NCBI RefSeq assembly: GCF_028583545.1
Contig: NZ_CP087107.1
Coordinates: 248,001 to 312,000, forward strand
From: Methylobacterium sp. NMS14P
GTDB taxonomy: Bacteria > Pseudomonadota > Alphaproteobacteria > Rhizobiales > Beijerinckiaceae
Direction: 5' to 3'
DNA length: 64,000 bases
The notes beneath the pieces are model-generated. The model did no database searches and had not been told where the DNA came from. It worked only from the letters and a program-made list of their open reading frames with translations. This document shows, piece after piece, positions 1 to 8,571 of this stretch. How positions within the stretch are numbered: the first letter of the stretch is position 1; each line of letters begins with the position of its first letter. The position numbers and the translations under genes were made by a program.

Positions 1-700
1 TGGCGATGACCTTCTCCATCGTCATGGCCCGGAAGGTCTCGACGTGGCGGCGGGCCACCAGGGCGGCGCTGTCGGCATCCCCCGCCGCGAGATGCTCGAT
101 CATCGCGGTGTGGTCGTTCTCGATGTTCGGCCGCACGCCCTGCACGCCGAAGCCGAGGGCGACGAGGCGGGTCATCTCGTCGAGGAGGCCCGACAGGGTC
201 CGGTACAGGCGCCCGTTCCCGGAAGCCGCGGCGATCGCGAGGTGGAAGCCCCGGTTGGCCTCCAGGAAGAAGTCGATCTGGTTGCCCATCTCCACCGTGA
301 TCTTGCGGCGGCAGGCCTGCTCCAGGCGTTCCAGGTGCGCCCGGTTCACGCGGCCGGCGGCGCCTCTTGCCGCGAGGGGCTCGAGTTCCATCCGCAGGGC
401 GAAGACCTCGTCGACATCCTTCACCGTCACCGGGCTCACCCGGTAGCCGTGCCGCGGCATCGAGCTGACGAAGCCTTCCTGGGACAGGCGCTGGAGCGCG
501 ATCCGGCAGCTCGCCTTCCCGATCTCGAACCGCTCCATCACCTCGGCCTCGGTGAAGCGCGTGCCGGGCAGGAGGCGACAGGCGACGATCTCGCGCCGCA
601 TCAGGTCGTAGGCCTGATTGCCCTTGCGCGTGGCGTCGGGGACGGCGAGCACGTCCGCCGCCGGGCCAACGGGTCGGAACCTGTCATCGCGCGTCGTCAT
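1..700 (-). CDS. GntR-family (FCD/FadR-type) transcriptional regulator, 3' end cut by the window edge
   Basis: The frame opens with ATG at 700 and runs off the left edge after 233 codons. Residues about 28-90 form a winged helix-turn-helix of the GntR type (AYDLMRREI, then RIALQRLSQEGF and MPRHGYRVSP). Residues about 95 onward match the all-helical FCD ligand domain, with likely metal-binding histidines at H153 (GFHLAI), H197 (NDHTAMIEH) and H219 (RRHVETF). FCD regulators usually repress genes for sugar acids, amino acids or other small carboxylates and respond to the pathway substrate. The target here is probably beyond the window edge. The family is clear; the ligand is unknown. Only the last few residues should be missing, given the usual length of 220-250. 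Confidence 0.85.
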   Translation of the reverse strand, partial: MTTRDDRFRPVGPAADVLAVPDATRKGNQAYDLMRREIVACRLLPGTRFTEAEVMERFEIGKASCRIALQRLSQEGFVSSMPRHGYRVSPVTVKDVDEVFALRMELEPLAARGAAGRVNRAHLERLEQACRRKITVEMGNQIDFFLEANRGFHLAIAAASGNGRLYRTLSGLLDEMTRLVALGFGVQGVRPNIENDHTAMIEHLAAGDADSAALVARRHVETFRAMTMEKVIA

Positions 701-2027
701 GGCACCTCGCTGTTCCGGCATTGAGGCTCCCACAGGATGCTGTGAGCTGCTCACCGCTCGCAGGACATGTGCCAACCCCGCGCCGGCTTGGCCGCGCGCG
801 CTGGATCTCGGCGGACGGAATGACCGTCGGATGCCGACATTCGTCGCGGGCAGGGAAGCTCAGACTCGCCGCGTGATCAGCTCAGCACGCCCTGTGGGCA
901 TTCCATGCCGTATTTATGCGCAACGGGCTCCGATCCTGTAAATGAAATACACGTCCAATTTTTCCGAAGATATTAGGATAATGCGGCTACCGGGCCCGCC
1001 TGCCGCAGAACAATGTGCGTTTTCTTCGAGCATTCGGGCACGTGTCGGCCGCCTGCCGCGATGGCCGCCCGCGCGAGGCGCCGGGCGCGCATGACGGCTG
1101 CCCGGTATCGAGTGCCTGTTGCGCGCCGGCAGAGTGCGCGAAGCCCTCCACGATGCCGGCTTGGCTTCTCCGTCGCTCGTCTGCCGCGATGACGCGGCGC
1201 AGGAGCCGGGTCAGGATATCCGGCACCTCCGGGTGGGAGGCTCGACCGTCACGGCGTGCGCGGCCCGCGCCGCCGGCTCTATCGCGCCGCGGTGCGCGCC
1301 TCAGCGGATCGCGCGCCGCGCTCCTGCACGATCCGGCTCGTCGCCCGGGACAGCGCGCGCCTGCGGCCGCACGCCTCCGGCAGCCCGGAGTTCTTGTCCG
1401 GATATGCGATAGGGCGATCAAGCGACCGAGATCGGCCGACAGGTCTCGATCTAGGGCAGTGAGGTCGTGATCTTGGTGGTCAGCGCGCGTCGCGTGCGGA
1501 CGATCGGGCCGCATTCGGTTCTGTTCACGCGGGGACGCATCGCGACGACGGTCGCGGGCCCCTCCGCCCGCCGCGGATTCGGGCTGATCGCCCGTCCGAA
1601 GGTGTCGGCCCAGCACAGCCTCGTCACGTTGTCCGGGCTCGGAGCGGGCGCCGATTCACGGCGAGCCGCTCGGCTGCGCTTGCGGGCCGCGGCACCGATC
1701 CACCGCACGATCAAGGGACGCTTCGCGTCGAACGTCGGATCCGACGCCGTCCGGCCGACGCCTCGTCTATGACGGCGATGAACCATGGAATACCCTCAAG
1801 TCGAGTTCGAAGGGCCGCTCGCGCGTGGTCCGCCGGACGTCACCGCCCGCGATCACCCGACCACCGCCGCGGCGGCGCGACGGGCGCGGAATGCCGCGCG
1901 GGCCGCGAAGGATCGCGGGGGCGCTCGCTCAGCATCCGATCCCGTCCGCGTGGCCTTCTGTTGCATGCCCGAGCGCGTGTGATTGAATTCCTTGAGCTGC
2001 AGCTTAGCCGATCAGAATGGCTTCGTG
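701..2027. other. Long gene-poor stretch
   Basis: No convincing gene lies between the GntR regulator and the response regulator. Open frames exist on both strands, but they are arginine- and alanine-rich GC shadow frames without a plausible start, ribosome site or family signature. A short AT-richer patch near 935-985 could hold promoter elements for flanking genes. No transposase, integrase or tRNA remnant was recognised. It could be a decayed gene, but no protein family can be named. Confidence 0.5.
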
Positions 2028-2049
2028 GACCAGTCCACATGGACTGGTC
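2028..2049. promoter_or_regulatory. Perfect 22-bp palindrome upstream of the response regulator
   Basis: GACCAGTCCA (2028-2037) and TGGACTGGTC (2040-2049) are exact reverse complements separated by two bases. The site ends 47 bases before the ATG of the response regulator. Size and symmetry suit a dimeric helix-turn-helix regulator, perhaps the LuxR-type regulator encoded next to it acting on its own promoter. The assignment to that protein is inference. Confidence 0.55.
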
Positions 2050-2096
2050 TATGACCCGTGACGGCGTCTGTGCAGTTGCTCTAGACAGGGTCCGGC

Positions 2097-2693
2097 ATGG
2101 CGCAGGAAGCAATCCTCATCATCGACGACCACGCGCTGTTCCGATCCGGCATCGTCTCGATGCTGTCGACGGCGTTCGATGAGATTCCGGTTCTCGACAG
2201 CGCGTCGCTGCACGAGGCGCTCGCCATCGTCGCCGTCGTCCCGACGATCGTCCTCCTCGACATCCAGTTGCCGGGCATCAGCGGGCTCGAAGGTATGGGC
2301 CTGCTCCGGCAGCGCTGGCCGGCCGCCCGGATCGTCGTCGTGTCCGGCCTGGATCTGCCCGATACCGTCAGCACGGCCCTCGCGCAGGGCGCCTGCGCGT
2401 TCCTGTCGAAGACCGACCGTCCCGACCGGATGATGACGGTCCTGCGCGAGATGCTCGCGCGGTCGTCCGCGGCCCCGCGGGTCGGCGCCGCCCTCTGCCC
2501 GACGCTGACGCCGCGCCAAGCCGAGGTGCTGACCCTCGTCGGGCGCGGATTGTCCAACAAGATGATCGGACGCAACCTCGGCCTGTCGGAACATACGGTC
2601 CGCGGTCACGTGCAGGGCCTGCTGTCGGTCCTGGGGGTCACCCGGCGCGCGGAGGCGGTCTTCAAGGCTCAGCAGCTCGGCCTGATCCGATGA
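2097..2693 (+). CDS. LuxR/NarL-type response regulator
   Basis: 198-residue two-domain regulator. The N-terminal receiver domain has the acidic pair D10-D11, phospho-acceptor D55 in LLDIQLPG, switch serine S83 and conserved lysine K105 in LSKTD. A short linker leads to a LuxR/FixJ-type helix-turn-helix at about 134-190 (LTPRQAEVLTLV, then LSEHTVRGHV). Its stop overlaps the start of the hybrid kinase gene by four bases, so the two are translated together and the kinase is the likely partner. A perfect palindrome sits just upstream and may mark autoregulation. The signal and target genes cannot be read from the sequence. Confidence 0.9.
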   Translation: MAQEAILIIDDHALFRSGIVSMLSTAFDEIPVLDSASLHEALAIVAVVPTIVLLDIQLPGISGLEGMGLLRQRWPAARIVVVSGLDLPDTVSTALAQGACAFLSKTDRPDRMMTVLREMLARSSAAPRVGAALCPTLTPRQAEVLTLVGRGLSNKMIGRNLGLSEHTVRGHVQGLLSVLGVTRRAEAVFKAQQLGLIR

Positions 2694-4543
2694 GCCCGTC
2701 GCAGGAGGACCGGATCGCGGCCGAGCAGCTGCGCCTCGTGCTGGACGGCGTCACGCAGTCGGTCGCCGTCGGTTTCCTCGTCTCGACGCTCATGCTCGCC
2801 GTGCTGTGGACGCTGGTGCCCCACGCCGTCCTGCTGAGCTGGTACGGTGCGTTCCTCGTCGAGCGGTTCGGGGCGGCCGCCTACGCGCGCCGCGTGCGCG
2901 ACGCGGTCGGCGAGCCCGACCGCGCCCGCCGGGTCGAGCGCGTCGTCTTCCTGAGCAAGATCGTCGAGGGCGCGATCCTGGGATCTCTGATCTGGATCGC
3001 GCTCCCGCTGCAGATTCCGGCGGTGAGCATCCTGACCATGTCGCTGCTGGGCGCGACCTGCAGCAACGGCGTCTCGCTCCTGGCGCCGCGGCGGCACCTC
3101 TATCTCGCCCTCGTCGTCCCCGTCGCCGTCCTGGCCGCCGGAACCCTCTGGTCGCTCGGCGGCGCGCCCTACAGGGCCCTGGCGGTCTGCTCGATCCTCT
3201 TCGTGGTCGGGCAGTACGGTCAGGTCGTGCTCGCAAGCCGCCGCGTGCGGGAATCCATCGAGCTCCGCTTCGAGAACGCGGCCCTCGTCGAGCAGCTGCG
3301 CGCGGAGAGCGCCGCGGCGCACCGGGCCCGCCGCGACGCCGAGCACGCCAACACCGCGAAGTCGCAATTCCTCGCGGCGGCCAGCCACGACCTGCGCCAG
3401 CCGGTCCATGCCCAGGGTCTGTTCCTCCAGGCGCTGAGCCAGACGGATCTCGCCGCGCCGCAGCGGCGGATCCTCCAGAACGCCCAGACCGCGAACGTCG
3501 CGTCGACGGACATGCTCAACACGCTGCTGGACTTCTCGCGCCTGGAGGCCGGGGTCATCACGCCGCGGCCCCGCGCCTTCGAGCTACAGCCGCTCCTCGA
3601 CAAGATCGAGAACGATCTGGCGCATCTGGCCGACGCCAAGCGCCTGATCTATCGAACCCCCCAGACCGATCTGGCGATCGTCTCGGACGCGGCCCTGCTG
3701 GAGCTGGTCCTGCGCAATCTCGTCCTGAACGCGATCCGGTACACCGAGCGCGGCGGCGTCCTCATCGGCTGCCGCCGGCGGGGCACCGGCGTGTCGATCG
3801 AAGTCTACGACACCGGGATCGGCATCCCGGTCGACGAGCGCGAGGACATCTTCCGGGAGTTCTACCAGCTCGGGAATCCCGAGCGCGATCGGCACAAGGG
3901 CCTGGGGCTCGGGCTCGCGATCGCGCGCGGGATCGCCGCCTCGCTCGGTCACCCGCTGTCCCTCTCGTCGAGGGTGGGAAGCGGCAGCGTCTTCCGCATC
4001 CTCGTGCCCAGGACGCTCGACACCGATCTCGGCCCCGGGCTCGACCCGGGTGCCGACGACGCGCGCGCGGCGGACATCCCGGAGACCGGCGGACTGGCCG
4101 GCGCCCGCATCCTGATCGTGGACGACGACGCCATCGTCCGGGACGCGATGGTGGCACTCCTCTCCGGCTGGGGCTGCCTGTGCTGGGCCTTCGAGGACCC
4201 GACCGAGGTCGCCCGACTGCCGTGGCAGGGGCCGCCGCCGGATGCGCTGATCTGCGACTATCGCCTGAGACGGGGCCAGACCGGCGCGGAAGCCATCGCG
4301 ACGCTGCGGCAGCATTGGGGACGGCCGGTCCCGGCGATCCTCGTCACCGGCGACACCGCGCCCGTCCGCATGCGGGAGGCCTTGGACAGCGGGATCCCGC
4401 TGATCCACAAGCCGGTCCGGCCCGATCTTCTCCAGAACGCGCTCGCCGCGCTGATCCCGCGGGATCAGCCACCCGTCGATCCCGTGGGCGCGGAGGCTCG
4501 GCGCGGACCGGAGCCGGCGACTCTCGTCCGCGCCGAGGGATAG
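2690..4543 (+). CDS. Hybrid sensor histidine kinase with C-terminal receiver domain
   Basis: 617 residues, starting in an ATGA overlap with the response regulator. Residues about 20-185 contain several hydrophobic membrane segments and no separate periplasmic sensor domain, so the signal may be sensed in the membrane. A short coiled coil (about 188-225) precedes the HisKA domain with phospho-acceptor H233 (SHDLRQPVH). The ATPase domain follows: N-box LVLNAIRYTERGG (about 344-356), DTGIGIP (374-380) and GLGLGLAIARG (404-414). A receiver domain at about 472-590 has acidic residues in VDDD, phospho-acceptor D523 (ICDYRLRRG) and K574 (HKPVRP). The layout resembles light- or redox-responsive hybrid kinases of Rhizobiales, but the signal is unknown. 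Confidence 0.9.
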   Translation: MSPSQEDRIAAEQLRLVLDGVTQSVAVGFLVSTLMLAVLWTLVPHAVLLSWYGAFLVERFGAAAYARRVRDAVGEPDRARRVERVVFLSKIVEGAILGSLIWIALPLQIPAVSILTMSLLGATCSNGVSLLAPRRHLYLALVVPVAVLAAGTLWSLGGAPYRALAVCSILFVVGQYGQVVLASRRVRESIELRFENAALVEQLRAESAAAHRARRDAEHANTAKSQFLAAASHDLRQPVHAQGLFLQALSQTDLAAPQRRILQNAQTANVASTDMLNTLLDFSRLEAGVITPRPRAFELQPLLDKIENDLAHLADAKRLIYRTPQTDLAIVSDAALLELVLRNLVLNAIRYTERGGVLIGCRRRGTGVSIEVYDTGIGIPVDEREDIFREFYQLGNPERDRHKGLGLGLAIARGIAASLGHPLSLSSRVGSGSVFRILVPRTLDTDLGPGLDPGADDARAADIPETGGLAGARILIVDDDAIVRDAMVALLSGWGCLCWAFEDPTEVARLPWQGPPPDALICDYRLRRGQTGAEAIATLRQHWGRPVPAILVTGDTAPVRMREALDSGIPLIHKPVRPDLLQNALAALIPRDQPPVDPVGAEARRGPEPATLVRAEG

Positions 4544-4615
4544 CGGGCGCCTCACGCAGCGCCGCGGACCCTCGAACGCACGCCGCGCCACCGTCGTGGT
4601 CTCGGCGCGCGGGCG

Positions 4616-5059
4616 TCAGCGGGACGGCTCGGCGGCCGCGTCGGTCCAGCTCGGGAGCGGGAAGGTTCGATCGTAGGCTAGATTGAACACGAAGGCGTAG
4701 GCCACGTAGAAGGCCGCGATCGCGAGATCCATGAAGAAGGCCTCGACCAGGCCGATGCCGAGGTACCACGCGATCGGCGGCAGCAGGATCATGAGCAGCC
4801 CCGCCTCGAACAGCACGGCGTGGAAGACCCGCAGGACGAGGCTCTTGCGCGTGTGCCCGGCGAGCCGCTGCATCGCCCGGTCGAAGCCGAGATTGTAGAC
4901 GTAGTTCCAGCTCGTCGCGACGAGGGCGCTGCCGACGCCGATCACGCCCATGTCGGCGGCGTGCAGGCCGAAGGCCGCGGTCCCGAGCGGGACGATGAGG
5001 AGGAGGCCGATCACCTCGAACAGGATGGCGTGGCGGATACGGTCGCGGGTGCTGCGCAT
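4616..5059 (-). CDS. PACE-family (AceI-like) membrane efflux protein
   Basis: 147 residues with four predicted membrane helices arranged as two copies of the bacterial transmembrane pair. The N-terminal motif RDRIRHAILFE places a glutamate at position 15, the residue shown to be essential in AceI of Acinetobacter. The second repeat carries RVFHAVLFEAG, and NYVYNLGFD and FNLAYDR match the other family motifs. PACE proteins export biocides such as chlorhexidine and natural polyamines by proton antiport. The ATG at 5059 is preferred to an earlier in-frame start because homologues begin there and GAGAGCGAG lies upstream. The gene is divergent from a LysR regulator, the arrangement known for aceI and aceR. 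Substrates in this organism are unknown. Confidence 0.88.
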   Translation of the reverse strand: MRSTRDRIRHAILFEVIGLLLIVPLGTAAFGLHAADMGVIGVGSALVATSWNYVYNLGFDRAMQRLAGHTRKSLVLRVFHAVLFEAGLLMILLPPIAWYLGIGLVEAFFMDLAIAAFYVAYAFVFNLAYDRTFPLPSWTDAAAEPSR

Positions 5060-5097
5060 GGTCTCGCTCTCGAGAGGCGGATTGGTCGGCCGCTCTC

Positions 5098-5147
5098 TAT
5101 CTGCGATAAGGCGATCCACAAGTTAGGAAGTATCTGAGAATCCGATA
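5098..5147. promoter_or_regulatory. Paired TATC/GATA inverted repeats between the PACE gene and its LysR regulator
   Basis: Two dyads lie in the divergent promoter region: TATC-N3-GATA at 5098-5108 and TATC-N9-GATA at 5131-5147. The second is shaped like a LysR recognition site (T-N11-A core) and abuts the LysR start codon. They would suit binding of the divergently encoded regulator to control both itself and the efflux gene. This is inference from position and symmetry. Confidence 0.45.
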
Positions 5148-5148
5148 G

Positions 5149-6057
5149 ATGGCGGTGTCGCTGGACCAGCTCCAGGCCTTCGTGGCCGCGGCCGAGGCCG
5201 GATCCTTCTCGGGCGCGGCGCGAGTTCTGCGGAAGGCGCAGTCGGCCGTCAGCACGCAGGTGGCCAACCTCGAGACCGATCTGGGGCTGGCGCTGTTCAG
5301 CCGCGCGGGCCGGAACCCGGTGCTGACTCCCGCGGGGGAGCGGCTGCTGCTGGAGGCGCGGGTGGTGCTCGACCGGCGGGAGCACCTGATCGGCGTCGCG
5401 AGCAGCCTGGAGCAGGGCGTCGAGAACCGGCTGGTGGTCGCCATCGACGAGCTCTACCCCGAGCACGCCCTCGGCGCCCTCTTCGCCAGCTTCGCCCAGC
5501 GCTTCCCCTTCGTGGAGCTCGAACTGCTCTTCCCGCTGATGGAGGATGTCAGCCGCATGGTTCAGTCGGGGGCCGCCGACCTGGGCGTGATGTGGCGCCA
5601 GGAGGGGCTCCCCACGGAACTCGGGTTCCAGACCATCGGCTGGGTGCCGCTCAAGCTCGTCTGCGGACGCGATCACCCGCTCGCGAAGGAGCGAGTCGAG
5701 TGGGAGGAGCTGAAGCGCCACCGCCAGATCCTCGTCGCCGCCCGCGGCGACGGGGCGGAGAAGCGCCGTCTGCGGGTCGCCGCCGAGGTGTGGTGGGTGG
5801 AGAGCCACTGGGTCATCCTGGAGATGGTGAAGCACGGGATCGGCTGGGCCTTCGTCACCGACCACGTCATCGCCGCGTCCCTCACGGCGCCGTACCTCGT
5901 GACGCCGGACCTCCAGTTCGACCAGGGTGACTGGCCGATCGCCCTCGAACTGGTCTGGCACAAGCAGCGGCCCTGCGGCCCCGCCGCCGCCTGGCTCCGG
6001 GAGCGGTTCGCGGCGGAGCGCGTCGGAGGCCTCCCGGTCGAGACCTGGCCGCGCTGA
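5149..6057 (+). CDS. LysR-family regulator divergent from the PACE efflux gene
   Basis: 302 residues, the normal LysR length. Residues 1-62 carry the winged helix-turn-helix (LDQLQAFVAAAEAGSFSGAA, then SAVSTQVANLE). The rest is the two-lobed periplasmic-binding-protein-like effector domain. The gene reads away from the PACE gene across an 89-base gap that contains two TATC/GATA dyads. In Acinetobacter a LysR protein in this position (AceR) activates the efflux gene when the substrate binds, so a similar role is likely. No other candidate target is adjacent, as the next gene on the same strand encodes a second LysR regulator. Effector unknown. Confidence 0.88.
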   Translation: MAVSLDQLQAFVAAAEAGSFSGAARVLRKAQSAVSTQVANLETDLGLALFSRAGRNPVLTPAGERLLLEARVVLDRREHLIGVASSLEQGVENRLVVAIDELYPEHALGALFASFAQRFPFVELELLFPLMEDVSRMVQSGAADLGVMWRQEGLPTELGFQTIGWVPLKLVCGRDHPLAKERVEWEELKRHRQILVAARGDGAEKRRLRVAAEVWWVESHWVILEMVKHGIGWAFVTDHVIAASLTAPYLVTPDLQFDQGDWPIALELVWHKQRPCGPAAAWLRERFAAERVGGLPVETWPR

Positions 6058-6169
6058 GGAAGCGGTGCCGCACCGAGCCGCGATGGACGGGCCCGCCGGC
6101 GGGCACGATCCGGCGCGAGTCCCGACGAGGGCGTCCCCGACCCGGTCTAGACGCTGAAAGCCCTCTGTG

Positions 6170-6193
6170 TTCCTATCTATTCGCTTTTCCTAT
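6170..6193. promoter_or_regulatory. Direct repeat TTCCTAT upstream of the second LysR gene
   Basis: TTCCTAT occurs at 6170-6176 and again at 6187-6193, 17 bases apart start to start. The pair sits 10-34 bases before the preferred ATG in an otherwise GC-rich region, a position suited to promoter elements or autoregulation. Weak evidence. Confidence 0.25.
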
Positions 6194-6203
6194 GGTTCGG
6201 TCC

Positions 6204-7106
6204 ATGGAGCTCCGGCATCTTCGCTACTTCGCCGCCGTGGCGGAGCATCTCAGCTTCACCGCCGCCGCCCAGAGCCTGGGCGTGTCGCAACCGCCGTTGA
6301 GCCAGCAGATCCGCGATCTCGAGGTGGAGATCGGCGTCAACCTGTTCGAGCGCTCGAGCCGGCGCGTCGTCCTGACCGCGGCGGGCGAGGATTTCCTCGG
6401 GAACGCGCGGGCGGTCCTCGCGCAGGTCGCCGACGCCGTCGACCGGGCGCGGACGATCGGCACCGGAACGGCCGGCATCCTGAATATCGGCATGACGAGT
6501 TCCGTGCTCGCGGGGCCGGCCGGCTGCCTGATCCGGGCCTTCGAGCAGCGCTTCCGGGCGGTGGACGTGCGCATCCACGAGATGGCGCCGGCCGACCAGA
6601 TCGCGGCCCTCAAGGCGAACCGGACGGATCTCAGCTTCCTGCGCAGCCCCCCCGAGGACCCGGATCTCGTCGCCCACATGGCGTGGCCGGAGCGGCTCTG
6701 CGTGGCGGTGCCGCGCGGGCACGCCCTCGCCGCCGGTCGGAGCGTCTCGATCGACGTCTTCCGCAGCGAGCCGCTGATCTCCCTCGGCCTCGACAGCTCG
6801 CGCTTCGCCGCCGATATCTACCAAGCCTGCATCCAGAGAGGCTTCACGCCGAGCATCTCGCAGCAGGTCCGCGAGGCCTCGTCGCTGATCAACCTGGTCG
6901 CGGCCGGCTTCGGTCTCGCGATCATTCCGGAATTCGTCGGCCGGCCGAGGCATCCGGACGTCGTCGTCCTGCAGATCAAGCCGCCCTTCCTGTCGGCGGA
7001 CGTCTACGCGCTGCACCATACGCGACGAAACCCGGTCATCGACAATTTCCTCGGGCTGATCCGCGAGGAGGCCCCGGGCCTGATCGCGCGCTTCCAGAAG
7101 CGGTGA
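6204..7106 (+). CDS. LysR-family regulator at the head of the purine island
   Basis: About 300 residues. The N-terminus reads MELRHLRYFAAVAEHLSFT, typical of the BenM/CatM/CbbR branch, with the recognition helix in QPPLSQQIRDLE. This ATG (6204) is preferred to one four codons earlier because homologues start with MELRHLRYF and a direct repeat overlaps the earlier codon. The effector domain spans about 90-300. The gene is co-directional with the allantoinase gene 125 bases downstream, so regulation of ureide or purine catabolism is the best guess from context. No effector can be deduced. Confidence 0.85.
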   Translation: MELRHLRYFAAVAEHLSFTAAAQSLGVSQPPLSQQIRDLEVEIGVNLFERSSRRVVLTAAGEDFLGNARAVLAQVADAVDRARTIGTGTAGILNIGMTSSVLAGPAGCLIRAFEQRFRAVDVRIHEMAPADQIAALKANRTDLSFLRSPPEDPDLVAHMAWPERLCVAVPRGHALAAGRSVSIDVFRSEPLISLGLDSSRFAADIYQACIQRGFTPSISQQVREASSLINLVAAGFGLAIIPEFVGRPRHPDVVVLQIKPPFLSADVYALHHTRRNPVIDNFLGLIREEAPGLIARFQKR

Positions 7107-7231
7107 CGCCCTCCGGAAACCGCATCAATCGTCGCGCCATCTAAACGTGCAGCCTATCAATCAAGCCGAACAAGATATTGGACCAACGTACGGGCGTGCG
7201 CCTATCTCGCGTCGGAACGAGGGATCACGCC

Positions 7232-8395
7232 ATGTTCGACCTCGACCAGAACTATCCCCGCGACATGGTCGGATACGGTCGGCATCGACCGGACCCGGCC
7301 TGGCCCGGTGGCAAGCGCGTCGCCGTCCAGTGCGTCATCAACTACGAGGAGGGCGGCGAGAACTGCATCCTCCACGGTGACGCGGCGTCCGAGGCCTTCC
7401 TCTCCGAGATCGTCGGGGCCCTGCCCTGGCCGGGGAAGCGCCACGCCAACATGGAGTCGATCTACGAGTACGGCGCCCGCGCCGGCTTCTGGCGCCTCTG
7501 GCGCGCGTTCACGCGCCGCAACCTCCCGGTCACGGTCTTCGGCGTCGCCTCGGCGATGCAGCGCAACCCCGAGGCCGTCGCCGCCATGGTCGAGTCCGGC
7601 TGGGAGATCGCCAGCCACGGCCTCCGCTGGATCGACTACCGCGACCACAGCCCGGAGGCCGAGCGCGCCGACATCGACGCGGCCGTCGCGCTGCAGGCGT
7701 CGCTGACGGGCAGCAGGCCGCTGGGCCTCTACCAGGGGCGGACCTCTGACAACACGCTGGCGATCGGCGCCGCCGAGGGCGGGTTCCTGTACCTCGCCGA
7801 TTCCTACGCCGACGACCTGCCTTACTGGCTGCGGATCGGAGGGCGCCAGCAACTCGTCGTCCCCTACACCCTCGACGCCAACGACATGCGGTTCGCGACC
7901 GCCCAGGGCTTCAACAACGGCGACCAGTTCTTCGGCTACCTGAAGGACACGTTCGATGTCCTGTACCGCGAGGGCGAGGCCGGCCGGGGCGGCATCATGT
8001 CGGTGGGGCTCCACTGCCGCCTGGTCGGGCGTCCGGGGCGGATGGCCGCGCTGGAGCGGTTCCTCGACTACGTGGGCGATCACCCCGACGCCTGGGTGAC
8101 CACCCGGCTGGACATCGCCCGCCACTGGGTCGCGGCCCACCCGCCGCGCGGCGGCTACCGGCCGGCCCGCATGGGCCGCGCCCTGTTCGGCGAGGTCTTC
8201 GGCCCGGTCTGCGCCGGCCTGTCCGGCGCGTCGCCGGCGGCCGGCGCGGCGATGGCGGAGCGGGTCCACGCGGACGGGCTCCCCGCGGAGGCGGACGACC
8301 CGTCCGGTCTGGCCCGGCTCCTCGCGGAGGCCGCGGGTGTCCCGGCCGACGCGGGCGGCCTCCGGGGCCGACTCGCAGCGCTCATCGGGGGCTAG
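7232..8395 (+). CDS. puuE: Allantoinase of the polysaccharide-deacetylase family (PuuE type)
   Basis: 387 residues. It matches PuuE, the cofactor-independent allantoinase that opens (S)-allantoin to allantoate. Diagnostic stretches are INYEEGGEN (36-44), MESIYEYG (74-81), ASHGLRWIDY (127-136), VVPYTLDANDMRF (209-221) and GLHCRLVGRPGR (259-270). PuuE proteins are near 300 residues; here about 80 extra residues (306-387), alanine- and glycine-rich and not recognisable as a domain, follow the catalytic part. The ATG at 7232 is chosen because homologues begin with a similar N-terminus (DLDQNYPRDMVGYG) and GAACGAGGG lies upstream. It opens an apparent ureide operon followed by an NCS1 permease, and it supplies the last purine step encoded in this window. 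Confidence 0.9.
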   Translation: MFDLDQNYPRDMVGYGRHRPDPAWPGGKRVAVQCVINYEEGGENCILHGDAASEAFLSEIVGALPWPGKRHANMESIYEYGARAGFWRLWRAFTRRNLPVTVFGVASAMQRNPEAVAAMVESGWEIASHGLRWIDYRDHSPEAERADIDAAVALQASLTGSRPLGLYQGRTSDNTLAIGAAEGGFLYLADSYADDLPYWLRIGGRQQLVVPYTLDANDMRFATAQGFNNGDQFFGYLKDTFDVLYREGEAGRGGIMSVGLHCRLVGRPGRMAALERFLDYVGDHPDAWVTTRLDIARHWVAAHPPRGGYRPARMGRALFGEVFGPVCAGLSGASPAAGAAMAERVHADGLPAEADDPSGLARLLAEAAGVPADAGGLRGRLAALIGG

Positions 8396-8496
8396 AGCCG
8401 ACGCCTCTACCGAGGCATGGACGTCCGAAGTCGGTCGTTATCTGTATTCGCTTCGCGGTTTCGAGAGTCAGGAGACGGAGAGTCGTAGGTTTTGCT

Positions 8497-8549
8497 TGAC
8501 GGGCCGCGAAGGGCCGTCAGGGTCACGGAAAAAGCCCGGCAACAGGGCT
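8497..8549 (+). promoter_or_regulatory. Leader with two consecutive hairpins before the NCS1 permease
   Basis: TGACGGGCC (8497-8505) pairs with GGGCCGTCA (8511-8519) with one mismatch across a five-base loop. AGCCC (8533-8537) pairs with GGGCT (8545-8549) around a seven-base loop. The ribosome site AGGGAG and ATG at 8572 follow directly. This could be a structured 5' leader controlling the permease. It does not clearly match a riboswitch consensus that I know. Confidence 0.3.
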
Positions 8550-8571
8550 GCGCCAGTCAGGGAGAAACGCC

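Noticed and set aside
987-1786. Several long open frames on both strands
   Set aside because: Arginine- and alanine-rich composition, no ribosome site, no family resemblance; typical GC-driven shadow frames.
8396-8571. Resemblance to SAM-I (AGCCCGGCAAC) or cobalamin (AGTCAGGGAGA) riboswitch motifs
   Set aside because: Only short pieces match; the other conserved helices and boxes are absent. Kept only as a possible structured leader.
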